The position numbers were made by a program, and so were the translations under genes. This document shows, piece after piece, positions 8,053 to 16,164 of a DNA stretch of 64,000 bases; position 1 is the stretch's first letter, and each line of letters starts with the position of its first letter. The stretch is from Verrucomicrobiia bacterium. GTDB lineage: Bacteria; Verrucomicrobiota; Verrucomicrobiia; Opitutales; Opitutaceae. The DNA lies in assembly GCA_011525695.1 (NCBI GenBank), contig WYBX01000078.1, positions 1-64,000 on the forward strand. Direction: 5' to 3'. Below the pieces are notes generated by a model. That model worked only from the letters and a program-made list of their open reading frames with translations. It was not told the DNA's origin and did not search any database.

Positions 8053-8757
8053 CTAGGCGTCTCCCTTATTTGCCTCCCAGACGAAGACGTCGAATTTCTT
8101 TCGCCCCGGAGCTGTAGCCCACCGAAGGGTTAAGCCGCTCTTTTCGCGAATTGCCGCTACGATCCTCTCCTTCCCTGCATTGCCCTTGAGATCGCGGTGG
8201 ACGTAGGAAAGGGCGCCGATCAGCAAATCGGTGAGTTGGAGCGGCACGACTTCGCGCGAATGAACCAGTTGTATCCCCAACAAGTGCTCGTGGGTCTCAT
8301 CGTGTAGGTGAGCCCGAAGATAGGACTCCAACTCTGCCGCCTTCGGTCCGCCTTGCGTGTCTTTGATGTCGAGAAAAGCGCGGAAACCATTTCCGCTCTT
8401 AAGGACCGGTCGCAGCAATAGGTAATACATTTTGTAATACCAGTGGTCGTGAGTCTGCCCGAAGTCGTCATGTCGCAGTGCTGCTTTGTTGGGCACCACC
8501 AGGCCCCGAAATGCGATCGCCGCATTTCCGAAAACCAAATCGATGAGGTCGGCGTAGAAATCGGCCTTCGATGGGGACACCTTCCCCCACTTGATTTCAA
8601 ATCCATCCGCTAACCCATGCTTCCGCTTGATATCCCTGACTTGGAGAGACAGTCCCCGGACATCGTTCGCTGGGCACCAAAGTGCGCCCAGCACCATGAT
8701 CGGCTGGTGGTCGTTCTCTAAGTGGCAACTTTCGTCGCAGTAGATGTTAGTGGGCAC
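8053..8757 (-). CDS. DUF3800 family protein
   Basis: Family DUF3800 is recognised from 'NIYCDESCHL' at the N-terminus (acidic residue on the first strand of an RNase H-like fold), the later 'FRAFLDIKD' strand and 'LQLTDLLIGAL' near the C-terminus, which carries the last conserved Asp. I start at GTG 8757 because homologues begin just before 'YCDES'. An in-frame TTG at 8808 would add 17 residues. DUF3800 proteins are predicted nucleases often found in defence islands. It is followed immediately by the BECR-like gene. Confidence 0.75.
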   Translation of the reverse strand: MPTNIYCDESCHLENDHQPIMVLGALWCPANDVRGLSLQVRDIKRKHGLADGFEIKWGKVSPSKADFYADLIDLVFGNAAIAFRGLVVPNKAALRHDDFGQTHDHWYYKMYYLLLRPVLKSGNGFRAFLDIKDTQGGPKAAELESYLRAHLHDETHEHLLGIQLVHSREVVPLQLTDLLIGALSYVHRDLKGNAGKERIVAAIREKSGLTLRWATAPGRKKFDVFVWEANKGDA

Positions 8758-8944
8758 GGGCGTGCAGAGTTGTGAAATCTGGGATGGTGCTCGATGCTTG
8801 GAAAGCAAGAATGACTAACGAAGCCCGATGCACCCAAGCGACGTGCCGTTTTAGCTAGAACCGCGGCGCGGCGCGTAATTCGTCGTCAGCGCATCCGCGC
8901 CCACGAATAGAGCGAGGCAGTTGTGCGGAACCGTCGGCGACGAC

Positions 8945-9151
8945 TCAGCCAACTTTGTGACCGCAGACCGTGACCAAGCGAGCACGCTCGCCGTTCGCCA
9001 GATCGATGCCGAGCAGGCGCGCAACCTCGTTGAAGGATTCAGCGCCGCGACCCGCCTTCACCATTCTGGCAATGCGCACTCTGCTCCGCGTCTTGTAATC
9101 CGCAGAGGTGGGCGTGGAGCGCGATTGGGTCGTTTGGCCAGCTTTAGCCAT
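8945..9151 (-). CDS. Small basic hypothetical protein
   Basis: A 68-residue basic protein, Ser/Thr/Arg-rich at the N-terminus and then mostly helical ('RVRIARMVKAG', 'EVARLLGIDL'). It follows the 9190-9480 gene on the same strand by 38 bp and is probably co-transcribed. I do not recognise a family. The helical part could be an HTH, but it is too short to be sure. Confidence 0.45.
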   Translation of the reverse strand: MAKAGQTTQSRSTPTSADYKTRSRVRIARMVKAGRGAESFNEVARLLGIDLANGERARLVTVCGHKVG

Positions 9152-9189
9152 CGGCGGAACGATCGATGAAGTTCCGGAAGCGTCAACCT

Positions 9190-9480
9190 TTAGGCGGTCA
9201 GTGTTCCCGCGCCTTCCGCGAGATTCTCCAGGTGCGCCATGAGACTGTCATAGCTAACCAAGCGAATGCCACGGACTGCGCCGCGTTTCCGAATGACGAC
9301 GCTTTTCACGGGTGGTTTGTGATCGTTCGCCGGGCACGGGATCGTCAATTCGTTCAAGGTGCCCCGCGAAAGGCCGGTGAAACGGCAGCGGGCGCCGGGT
9401 GGGGGCAGACGCAGCCACTCGGGTTTGATCGATTCTGTGGCAGGCGGGCTCGCCTGGGGAGCAGTGGTCATTTGCAGCAT
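9190..9480 (-). CDS. Small conserved element protein, putative DNA-binding
   Basis: A 96-residue protein. ATG 9480 is chosen because AGGAGG lies five bases upstream; longer in-frame versions have no such site. The core 'WLRLPPPGARCRFTGLSRGTLNEL' (in parts 'WLRLPPPG', 'TGLSRGTLNEL') followed by 'SVVIRKRGAVRGIRLV' looks like an excisionase-type winged HTH: a tyrosine/serine-rich helix choosing 'SRGTL', then a basic strand. Such proteins are common in Verrucomicrobiota mobile elements. A 5-7-5 inverted repeat at 9553-9569 lies upstream and may be its operator. Confidence 0.65.
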   Translation of the reverse strand: MLQMTTAPQASPPATESIKPEWLRLPPPGARCRFTGLSRGTLNELTIPCPANDHKPPVKSVVIRKRGAVRGIRLVSYDSLMAHLENLAEGAGTLTA

Positions 9481-9552
9481 GTTTCCTCCTGAGCTGCCTG
9501 CACCGTTTTCGATCCAGCGCGCGCGGACAAGGCGGCGCCCCTGCTGAATTCG

Positions 9553-9569
9553 CCGTAACACGACTACGG
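9553..9569. promoter_or_regulatory. Operator-like inverted repeat CCGTA-N7-TACGG
   Basis: CCGTA and TACGG are perfect inverted arms separated by 7 bp, between the divergent genes 9480 (left) and 9687 (right). The same 5-7-5 layout recurs at 23556 and 26808, before the trb operon and the relaxase operon. Confidence 0.55.
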
Positions 9570-9686
9570 AAATCGCCGCAGATGGCGTGCGCTAAATTCA
9601 GCAGAGGCACGCCCTTGTTCCGATGCGCCCGACGCGCAGATGTTTCCGCCGAGGTCAGATCAAACCTGAAATCGGAGGACATTCAC

Positions 9687-10061
9687 ATGAAGCACACGGA
9701 ATCGACGCTCGCTCCCGAGCCCCACCAGGCGACGCCACATCGCTACCAAATCTACCGCCAGTCGAGAAACGGCTGTCACCATCACCACGGTGACAGCATC
9801 GATTCGCCCCACGACGCGGTGGCGCTATTTCTGACCGCGACCCCGTTGTTCGAGGGCGGAGGCTTGAACCTTTGGGACCACCGCGAACAGCGCGCGGTCG
9901 CCTCGGCCGAATGGAAGGTCGAAACGACGCGCATGGGGTTCGGCGTGCGCACGCGATCCAACGTGTTCCACGACGAAGCGCTCGCTGCCATCGCCCGGGA
10001 GATCGCTCAGCGCGAAGCGCTGACACAAGTGATCGCAATGGAACTGAGAATGTCGGCCTAA
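9687..10061 (+). CDS. Conserved hypothetical element protein
   Basis: A 124-residue protein. ATG 9687 is preceded by GGAGGA at suitable spacing; the longer frame upstream is not used. It has a His-rich patch ('GCHHHHGDS', residues about 28-36) that could bind metal, then an alpha/beta-looking region with several Trp residues. I do not recognise a family. It lies in the block of small element genes between integrase 2 and the trb operon, rightward, near the CCGTA operator. Confidence 0.6.
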   Translation: MKHTESTLAPEPHQATPHRYQIYRQSRNGCHHHHGDSIDSPHDAVALFLTATPLFEGGGLNLWDHREQRAVASAEWKVETTRMGFGVRTRSNVFHDEALAAIAREIAQREALTQVIAMELRMSA

Positions 10062-10111
10062 CCGAATGGTGCCCCAAATGATCGCTGTCCGCAAAGCAGA
10101 AGCGCCTGCGG

Positions 10112-10300
10112 TCAAATGGCGTCCGGCGAAACCGGCCGCAGCGGCGGCCATGACTCGCCCTTCGGCTTTCGAGATCGCCCGCGCTCGCCGACCGAACGTG
10201 TGCGGCCTCCGAGCCTCGCGACCGTCATCGCGACCGGCGGTGTCGCACCTGGCATCGTCCACGTCAGGGCGAAGCCGTTCGGAACTTCTTCCAGCTTCAT
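10112..10300 (-). CDS. Possible small basic protein
   Basis: A 62-residue frame with ATG 10300 and a GGTGGGA segment just upstream. It is Arg/Gly/Pro-rich after an N-terminal 'MKLEEVPNGFALTWTMPG', which looks like genuine coding sequence. No family is recognised. It lies between two rightward genes on the opposite strand, and other frames across this stretch are also open because of high GC. The 298 bp from 10301 to 10598 hold nothing else I can support. Confidence 0.35.
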   Translation of the reverse strand: MKLEEVPNGFALTWTMPGATPPVAMTVARLGGRTRSVGERGRSRKPKGESWPPLRPVSPDAI

Positions 10301-10598
10301 TTTCCCACCCGGCCCGATCCAGCCGTGGCACGGTCAACGTCAGCACCGCCGGGCGCGTTCGAGCCTCCGATGCGTCCGCGTTTGTGGCGGTGATTCCGCT
10401 GCGCGGAGCGTTCCTTTTTTGCCGGAGCAGTCTTGCTCTCTCTGGCGGCACCTCCAACCGGCGCGCCGCAAGCGGACATGGCCAATTCGGTGCTCCTTGA
10501 AAGGAATCCCCCAAACTGTCCCCTCGCGCCGGTCGGCCCCCCCGCCTCGGTTCGAGAGAGCAATCCCGCTCCTCACAAAAACAAAAAAAGGAACTATC

Positions 10599-10901
10599 AT
10601 GCCCTCCAAAAACGCTCAGACCGCATCGCAATCCAAGAACGCTTCTGCCGGCGCCAAGCTTCCGGTGCAGACCTTCCGCCTCGGCCGGATCAAGGCCGCC
10701 GTGTGGGAAAACGAAGCCGACCGGAAGAAGTTCTACAACGTGACCTTCGCCCGGACCTACGTGGACGACGCCAAGAACTATCACGACACCGACAGCTTCG
10801 GTCGCGATGACTTGCCGTTAGTCGCGAAGCTCGCCGACCAGGCCCACACGTTCATCTTCGGCCGGCTCGCCGGGCAAAAAGCCGAAACGCAGGGCGAGTA
10901 A
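10599..10901 (+). CDS. Conserved 100-residue mobile-element protein
   Basis: Start ATG 10599 has AAAGGA upstream. The conserved core 'FRLGRIKAAVWENE' ... 'FYNVTFARTY' ... 'SFGRDDLPLVAKLADQAH' is a well-known small protein of plasmids and integrative elements in Planctomycetota, Verrucomicrobiota and Acidobacteriota. Its function is not known. The fold looks like a short beta-sheet with one C-terminal helix. It is followed directly by a strong terminator, so it is likely expressed alone. Confidence 0.75.
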   Translation: MPSKNAQTASQSKNASAGAKLPVQTFRLGRIKAAVWENEADRKKFYNVTFARTYVDDAKNYHDTDSFGRDDLPLVAKLADQAHTFIFGRLAGQKAETQGE

Positions 10902-10915
10902 GGCCTGCCTCAATC

Positions 10916-10949
10916 GGCGGCCGGTTTCGACCGGCCGCCTTTTCTTTTT
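10916..10949 (+). terminator. Strong Rho-independent terminator
   Basis: Perfect 9-bp arms GGCGGCCGG and CCGGCCGCC around TTTCGA, followed by TTTTCTTTTT. It ends the rightward 100-residue gene. It also lies just beyond the convergent trb operon end at 10987. Confidence 0.85.
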
Positions 10950-10986
10950 CCCTTCGGCGCCAGCGGACAGCGCGCAATGCAGCCGG

Positions 10987-11754
10987 CTATTTCAGCGCCC
11001 CGCAGCCGGCCCGGCCGCGGGCATTCGTCGGCTTTCCCCGGATGCTGCCGCCATTCCTCTCCCCGGGCTCCCGTCGAAGGCGTCGCTGAAACCCAGGGTA
11101 GAAAACGCCTTTCGCCGTCACGAGCACGTAGCCGTGCTGAAGCGCATACAGCATGAGTTGACCTTTGTGATGCAGCCCCAGCTTGCGCATGAGCGAGTCG
11201 CGGTGAGTGCCGACCGTTCTCGGCGCGATGTTGAGCCGTTCGCTGGCCTGCAGATTGTCGGAGCCGTCGCCGATTACCGATAGAACCACCTGCTCCATCT
11301 CCGTGAGCTCATCGAGCGTAATGTTCTTACGCTCCTGTAAAAAAGGGAGCAACGTGGGGCTGACGTAGAGGTGATGCTGCATCACCTGGCGCAGTGCCAC
11401 CGGGAGATTGTCCATGCCTTCCCACCTCCCGTCGTAGAGGCCGTCGTACCGCACCTCGCGCAGCATCCTGAACATTCGCGAATCCGGGCGAGACGTGACG
11501 ATCAGGATCGGAAGCGAGGTCTCCACGAAGTGCTCAAGGTGCTCCAGTCCGTCCATGTCCTCGATTTTCACCCCGGAGATGAACAGGTCCGGGGTTGCCT
11601 CCTGAATCGCCGCCAAAGCCTCCAGTCCATACTGAAACACGCGAACGACGGCATTGGGCCAGACATCCCAAATCTGCCTGCGGATCAGATCGCCGTAGAG
11701 GCGATCCGCCTTCAATACGACAATTCTGAGTCGGGCGTTGCGTGACATCTCCAT
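10987..11754 (-). CDS. LuxR-type regulator with degenerate receiver domain
   Basis: A 255-residue protein: an N-terminal receiver-like domain (about 8-125) and a C-terminal LuxR helix-turn-helix (about 150-215, 'LTEMEQVVLSVIGDG', 'ASERLNIAPRTVGTHRDSLMRKLGL'). Where an active receiver has its phosphorylated Asp, the sequence reads 'DLFISGVKIEDMDG', with no Asp at the strand end. It probably cannot be phosphorylated in the usual way. It is the last gene of the trb operon, 8 bp after the AAA+ gene, and is preceded by AAAGGG. It may regulate transfer from the repeated CCGTA operators, but that is inference. Confidence 0.8.
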   Translation of the reverse strand: MEMSRNARLRIVVLKADRLYGDLIRRQIWDVWPNAVVRVFQYGLEALAAIQEATPDLFISGVKIEDMDGLEHLEHFVETSLPILIVTSRPDSRMFRMLREVRYDGLYDGRWEGMDNLPVALRQVMQHHLYVSPTLLPFLQERKNITLDELTEMEQVVLSVIGDGSDNLQASERLNIAPRTVGTHRDSLMRKLGLHHKGQLMLYALQHGYVLVTAKGVFYPGFQRRLRREPGERNGGSIRGKPTNARGRAGCGALK

Positions 11755-11762
11755 ACGCCCTT

Positions 11763-12692
11763 TCACGTAGTCCCGGCCGCCGCGATCGGCAGAAGTTCCA
11801 ATTTTGTTCCGGTCGAATGCTCCCGCAGCCGTCCGGTCCCGCGACCTCCATTGAGCAAGTCCTCCGAAAGCGCATTGCGCACCAGCCGCTCCGCAGCATC
11901 CCGCATCGGGCGCGCGCCGAGCCGGTCGTGGTAGCCGTGTTTGATGACGACTTCGGAGACGCTCGTGTCGCCGTTCACAACGAGCCCGCGCGCGCGCTGG
12001 TGCGCCAGCTCCCTCTCGACCATCGTCCCGGCGATGCTGCGCTGCGTATCGTAATTCAGCTTGTTGAACACCACGACTTCGGTGATTCGCCCAAATATCT
12101 CCGGCCGCAGTTCGCGCTGCGCGTCCTGCTGCACCAGGCGGCGCATCGTCTCGTAAATCGATTTGCGCATCGCCATGATTCGCTGCGCACCGATGTTGCT
12201 CGTCAGCACCACATACCAGGATGAGAAATCCAGCACGCGATTGTTCCCGGTCGTGAGCCGCGCCGGTTCGAGCAATTGTAGCAGAATGTCGAGGACCCGT
12301 GGATGCGCCTTCTCGATTTCGTCCAGGAGCAGAGTACCCACCCCGCCGCACGAATCGTAGCCTTCCGCAATGCGGCCCGGGTCCTCCCGAGACGTCCCGA
12401 GCAGAAGTCCGAGCCGGTCCTGCGTCTGGTATTCCGACATGTCCAATCGCACGACCTTTCCCGGTCCGAGCAAATCCTCGCTGAACTGCAAGGTCAGTTC
12501 GGTTTTCCCAACTCCCGTTGGCCCCAGGAACAGAAAGCTCGCCTTCGGCCTGCCGGCGCGCGTCAGCCCGAGTTCGCCATGTTGCAGCCGCTCACAAACG
12601 ATGGCGACCGCGTCGTCCTGACCGACGATCACCCGCTGCAGACGCGCTGGCAGCGTCCGCAGTCTTTCCCGTTTCGCGTCGTTGAGCGTCAT
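11763..12692 (-). CDS. ClpB-like single AAA+ ATPase in conjugation operon
   Basis: A 309-residue protein equivalent to the second AAA+ module of ClpB/ClpC without the N-domain or first module. It has Walker A 'GPTGVGKTE', Walker B 'LLLDEIEKAH', sensor 1 'LTSNIGAQ' and a sensor-2/C-terminal 'GARPMRDAAERLV'. Such proteins remodel or unfold protein complexes. It starts 6 bp after the upstream lipoprotein gene, embedded in the trb operon, and no VirB11-type ATPase is present. It could supply an ATPase function for pilus assembly or substrate unfolding. That role is inference. Confidence 0.85.
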   Translation of the reverse strand: MTLNDAKRERLRTLPARLQRVIVGQDDAVAIVCERLQHGELGLTRAGRPKASFLFLGPTGVGKTELTLQFSEDLLGPGKVVRLDMSEYQTQDRLGLLLGTSREDPGRIAEGYDSCGGVGTLLLDEIEKAHPRVLDILLQLLEPARLTTGNNRVLDFSSWYVVLTSNIGAQRIMAMRKSIYETMRRLVQQDAQRELRPEIFGRITEVVVFNKLNYDTQRSIAGTMVERELAHQRARGLVVNGDTSVSEVVIKHGYHDRLGARPMRDAAERLVRNALSEDLLNGGRGTGRLREHSTGTKLELLPIAAAGTT

Positions 12693-12698
12693 GGCGGG

Positions 12699-13280
12699 TC
12701 ACCACCTGGCGTCCGCGGTTTTGGCTGCCGCCGTCGGTGCAGTTGCGGCGCCCAAGGGGACAGCGTCGTTCCGCAATCGGACCTCCAACTCCTGCACGCG
12801 CGCACGCTCATCCTCGAGCTGGCGACGGAGCTTTATCGTCTCGGCGGTCTGGTTTACGAGGGACGAGTATTGGGCCTCCGCCCTCTGCTCGACGCTCGCT
12901 ATGCTACTCTGAATCGCACGCAGCTCCCCCGTTATCTGCCGCTGCGTGGCAAGTTCGGCGCCAAGTTCAACGCTGTCCGGCAGCGGCGCGAAGCTCACGG
13001 GTGCGAACTCCGTGCGCGGTGCCGTTTCCAGCGTTTCGACACGCGCCGGCACCCGCGTGCTGCGATAGACGGCATGCGGTTCGTGTCGCACGCTCGGATC
13101 CCGGGCATCGCGATACGCGCGAATCTCATAGCGGGTCTCGACCGTGCGCGTTGGCTTCGCAGCATGCACAAGCGGTTCTTCTTCACGAGGCGGCGCGGTC
13201 ATCACCGCAGCTCGGCGTTGGGTTGCACATCCCGCGACGAGAAGCGCCGCGAACAGAAGGTAATGGCCACGCATAATCAT
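12699..13280 (-). CDS. Coiled-coil lipoprotein of the trb operon
   Basis: A 193-residue protein with signal peptide and lipobox 'LLVAGC' (Cys about residue 18), then a Pro/Arg/Thr-rich linker and a C-terminal coiled coil (about 110-170, 'QTAETIKLRRQLEDERARVQ' region). ATG overlaps the TrbI stop (ATGA), so the two are translationally coupled. Its position next to VirB10 and VirB9 homologues matches TrbH/VirB7-type lipoproteins that anchor the outer-membrane core complex, although the sequence is not obviously homologous. Confidence 0.7.
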   Translation of the reverse strand: MIMRGHYLLFAALLVAGCATQRRAAVMTAPPREEEPLVHAAKPTRTVETRYEIRAYRDARDPSVRHEPHAVYRSTRVPARVETLETAPRTEFAPVSFAPLPDSVELGAELATQRQITGELRAIQSSIASVEQRAEAQYSSLVNQTAETIKLRRQLEDERARVQELEVRLRNDAVPLGAATAPTAAAKTADARW

Positions 13281-14395
13281 CCTTTCGTTTTCGAATCTGG
13301 CTCAGGCTGCGATTGAGGCGGCGGCGCCGGTGAAGTCTCAGGAGCCGGCTCACGATCTTGAACTCTCGCGCCAGCGACCTTCGCGTTCTCGGGATTCACG
13401 GTTTCGAGCACGTAGACATAAAACTCCTTCCCGGCTGCCACCCGGACAAAGTAGCCGTTCCTCTCGATGTCGCGCAGCGTGCGCTGGGCGTAGAGATCGA
13501 AGACTTCGCCGGCGCCTTCGCGCACGCCGTTCGAGATGGAACCCGTGATCGTAGTGCCAAATCCTGTGTGCGTGCGGTCCTGCGTCCCGCGCGCGAACCC
13601 GCTCAGTGCGGCCGATGCGAGCATCTTGAGTTCTTGCAGATCGTCAGTCGCCAGGACGCGGCCCTTTATCCCGCCGGAACCATCGGTGATCCCGTAGCCG
13701 TCGATGTCGTGCTCGTACTCCCGGTCGAGCGCGACGCCACTGAACGCAAGCTCGCGGCCGTCCTGCCAGACCAGCCGCCACGTGCCGCTCGCATTCACAC
13801 GGTCGCGAATGCGACCGGCACGCGCGGTGCCATGCACCAACGTGTTAGCCGGAATCACGCGCTGTTTGTTTTGCCAAACATCTTCGATGAGAACCGCGAT
13901 AACCGGCGTTTCGAGATTCGCGCTGTCCACGGTGTTGACCAACTTGCATTTCAGCAGCGTGCCGTACGGAACGAATCGGGTTGGTGGCGCGTCCGCCGGC
14001 GCGGCCGGCCGCGCCGGCTCGTATGCCGCGAGCAATGTCTGGTAACGGATCTTCTTAGCCTCCTTCGGCGTCTCGCTCGACTTGACCGGTGCTGCGGCGG
14101 CAACATTTGCGGGTGCTGGAGGTCGGAACGGCACAATCTTGCTGCCGTTTGCCATCCCTCCCGCGACATCGCTCGCTCCAGCCTGTTGCGGAACACCACT
14201 TTCGAGCCCGTCGTCCAGAGGCACGCGGACTTTGCCAAGTGCAGCCTTCTTCTCGGTCGCTGCGACCCGGGCCACTTGATTCTCCTTCGCCTGGCTCCGA
14301 CCATAGACGAACAGCCCGCCAAACAGCACGGTCACGAATACGAGGAACAGGCCGAACCGGCTCGAGAGAAAATTCTTCACCGAGCGCGGATTCAT
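13277..14395 (-). CDS. VirB10/TrbI-like conjugation channel protein
   Basis: A 372-residue protein: short cytoplasmic N-terminus, one membrane segment (about 13-31, 'FGLFLVFVTVLFGGLFVYG'), a long Pro/Ala-rich periplasmic linker, and a C-terminal beta-barrel-type domain with 'GTLLKCKLVNTVDS', 'IPANTLVHG' and 'DREYEHDIDGYG'. This is the layout of VirB10/TrbI, which spans both membranes and forms the core complex with VirB9 and a lipoprotein. Its start overlaps the stop of the VirB9-like gene. It belongs to the long leftward trb operon. Confidence 0.85.
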   Translation of the reverse strand: MNPRSVKNFLSSRFGLFLVFVTVLFGGLFVYGRSQAKENQVARVAATEKKAALGKVRVPLDDGLESGVPQQAGASDVAGGMANGSKIVPFRPPAPANVAAAAPVKSSETPKEAKKIRYQTLLAAYEPARPAAPADAPPTRFVPYGTLLKCKLVNTVDSANLETPVIAVLIEDVWQNKQRVIPANTLVHGTARAGRIRDRVNASGTWRLVWQDGRELAFSGVALDREYEHDIDGYGITDGSGGIKGRVLATDDLQELKMLASAALSGFARGTQDRTHTGFGTTITGSISNGVREGAGEVFDLYAQRTLRDIERNGYFVRVAAGKEFYVYVLETVNPENAKVAGARVQDREPAPETSPAPPPQSQPEPDSKTKG

Positions 14396-15291
14396 GACTG
14401 CGGCCTTTCCTCCAGAGCCGACGAATCGACGGTGACCGGCGCGCGGCGCGCGGTGTTGACGAGGATCGTAAACGCGTTGTCGGCGGAGAGATCGTTCCGC
14501 GTCCCGTCGGGCATCCCGACGATGGCGAACTCCGCTTCGCTGCTCTCACCGGGCTTCAGCGCTCGCGGGCCGTTCGCAATCGACTGCTCAAATCGCTCGT
14601 CTCCGACCCGCGCCGCGAACGTGCTCGGCGCGATTTCAACTACCTGATCCGTCTTGTTGTGGAGGCTGAGCAGGAAGACGACGGCATCTTCCCGCGAAAA
14701 GCGGTAGACTTCCTGCACGTCGATCTCCAGGTCCGGCAGCTCGACCTTGCGACGCTGCGCGCGCAAGGTCACACCCTCAACCGCCCTCGGCAGCGAGCGA
14801 ACGAGCACCGGGTACGCCCGGGCGCGGTCGAGCACGCTGAAGCCAACCCGCGGCGAGAACCTCACCGGTTCCGGTAGCCGGTCCACCTTCGTCGCAGTTT
14901 GCTCCGTGCCGCGTTTGAAGATCGCGCTGGCAATCGGGTTCGCCGGCACGGCTTGGAGCTGAACCACGTAGGCCGCCCCTTCGAAAATGACCGATAGCGT
15001 GGCACTCGCATCCGGCTGCACATTTCGGATGAGGAGGAAGTTCGACCCCTTGGCGTGCGCGATGTGAAATCGAATCGGCGTGCCTTCTTCGACCTCCGTC
15101 GAAGCGCGGCCGTCCTCGATCAGCATGTCCGCGCCCGCGACCGCCGTGATCGGCGCGGGAAACGTGACGGTCGTTACTTCCCGCGATACCGGGAGTTCGA
15201 CGGCGCTATGCGCGTCGAGCGGAAACTCGCGGATTGCCTGCGCCGCGAGCGCCGACAATCCGCCCAGCAAGATCAATCCATGCCTCCACAT
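14392..15291 (-). CDS. VirB9/TrbG-like conjugation channel protein
   Basis: A 299-residue secreted protein: signal peptide 'MWRHGLILLGGLSALAAQA', then beta-rich domains typical of VirB9/TrbG (an N-terminal beta-sandwich around 20-130 and a C-terminal one from about 150). It sits between the TrbF-like and TrbI-like genes and overlaps the latter by 4 bp. It would form the outer ring of the core complex with TrbI and a lipoprotein. Sequence similarity by eye is moderate; gene order is the stronger argument. Confidence 0.75.
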   Translation of the reverse strand: MWRHGLILLGGLSALAAQAIREFPLDAHSAVELPVSREVTTVTFPAPITAVAGADMLIEDGRASTEVEEGTPIRFHIAHAKGSNFLLIRNVQPDASATLSVIFEGAAYVVQLQAVPANPIASAIFKRGTEQTATKVDRLPEPVRFSPRVGFSVLDRARAYPVLVRSLPRAVEGVTLRAQRRKVELPDLEIDVQEVYRFSREDAVVFLLSLHNKTDQVVEIAPSTFAARVGDERFEQSIANGPRALKPGESSEAEFAIVGMPDGTRNDLSADNAFTILVNTARRAPVTVDSSALEERPQS

Positions 15292-15305
15292 AACCCCTCC
15301 TCTCG

Positions 15306-15971
15306 TCAGGTGTTTTCGACGCGTTCGACTTGGAACGAGGCAACGGCGGTGGGAAAGCGCCCGTTCCGCGTCAGGTCCGGATTCGGCACGAACTTGAATT
15401 TCACCCGATACCGCAGGACCTCGGTAATCGGCGCGTTCTGGTAAGCGCCGACTCGAATCAACTGCACGTTCACGGAGGTATAGAAGGCGTTGTCGCGCGT
15501 GCTCAGCACCTCGACGGGATCGGTCTCGACGAATTGGTGCAGCGATTTCGCCTGAAACTCAGGCTTCGTTCTGTCGATCGCGGCCTGCGCGGTCCTCGCC
15601 GCGTCCCTCAGAAAAAGCTGCTTGAACAGCTCCGGATTTCCGAGTCCCTCGGGATTGCGTTCGAAGAGCGCCTTGCAGGCCCACTTTGTCTGGAGCGCGT
15701 GCAGGTCTTTGGCCTGTTGGATGTCCACAACCGGCGACACATAATACGTGCCGAGGCTGTCGATCACGACCACCTCACGCTCGCGCGTGAGCTGCTCCAC
15801 CAGCAAATGCCGGTCCCAAACTGCCCATACCCACGCCGCCAGGGCGACGAGGAACCAAATCAACGACTGACGACGCTGCCGCGTGAAGATCGCGAGCAAC
15901 GTGGATTTCGGTTGGCCGAAGCTGGATGCCGGCGCGATTCGCACGGGGTTTGTTTCGGCTTGTGCAACCAT
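15306..15971 (-). CDS. VirB8/TrbF-like inner-membrane assembly protein
   Basis: A 221-residue protein starting at ATG 15971; a longer frame upstream runs through the neighbouring small gene. It has one membrane segment (about 38-55, 'LIWFLVALAAWVWAVW') and a periplasmic domain of the NTF2-like size and pattern found in VirB8/TrbF, including a late 'VLRYRVKFKFVPN' strand. VirB8 proteins nucleate assembly of the secretion channel. Its place between TrbL-like and TrbG-like genes fits the trb order exactly. Confidence 0.8.
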   Translation of the reverse strand: MVAQAETNPVRIAPASSFGQPKSTLLAIFTRQRRQSLIWFLVALAAWVWAVWDRHLLVEQLTREREVVVIDSLGTYYVSPVVDIQQAKDLHALQTKWACKALFERNPEGLGNPELFKQLFLRDAARTAQAAIDRTKPEFQAKSLHQFVETDPVEVLSTRDNAFYTSVNVQLIRVGAYQNAPITEVLRYRVKFKFVPNPDLTRNGRFPTAVASFQVERVENT

Positions 15972-15975
15972 GGCT

Positions 15976-16164
15976 CTATTTTTTTGGCGGTTGTTTCGGG
16001 GGAGTGACGTTGACGCATGGACGCGAAGACGTGCGTGGGGGCTTTGGCTCGGGACCAAAGACGCAGCTCAGAAAGAGCGCGCTGAACCGGCGCTCGGAGG
16101 CTTCGAGGCGCTTGTCGGCCTCCTTCCAGCGCTTGCGGGCTTCACCGTATTCATTCTTTAACAT
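15976..16164 (-). CDS. Small basic protein overlapping trbL-like gene
   Basis: A 62-residue frame whose ATG (16164) overlaps the last codons of the TrbL-like gene by 14 bp and which ends 4 bp before the TrbF-like start. The N-terminal half is helical and charged ('NEYGEARKRWKEADKRLEAS'), and the tail is Pro/Lys-rich. The tight packing suggests a real translated gene in the operon. No family is recognised. Confidence 0.5.
   Translation of the reverse strand: MLKNEYGEARKRWKEADKRLEASERRFSALFLSCVFGPEPKPPRTSSRPCVNVTPPKQPPKK

Noticed and set aside
9655..10609. Several long Arg/Pro-rich frames on both strands
   Set aside because: They are antisense or out-of-frame to the 9687 and 10599 genes, have low-complexity composition and no ribosome sites.
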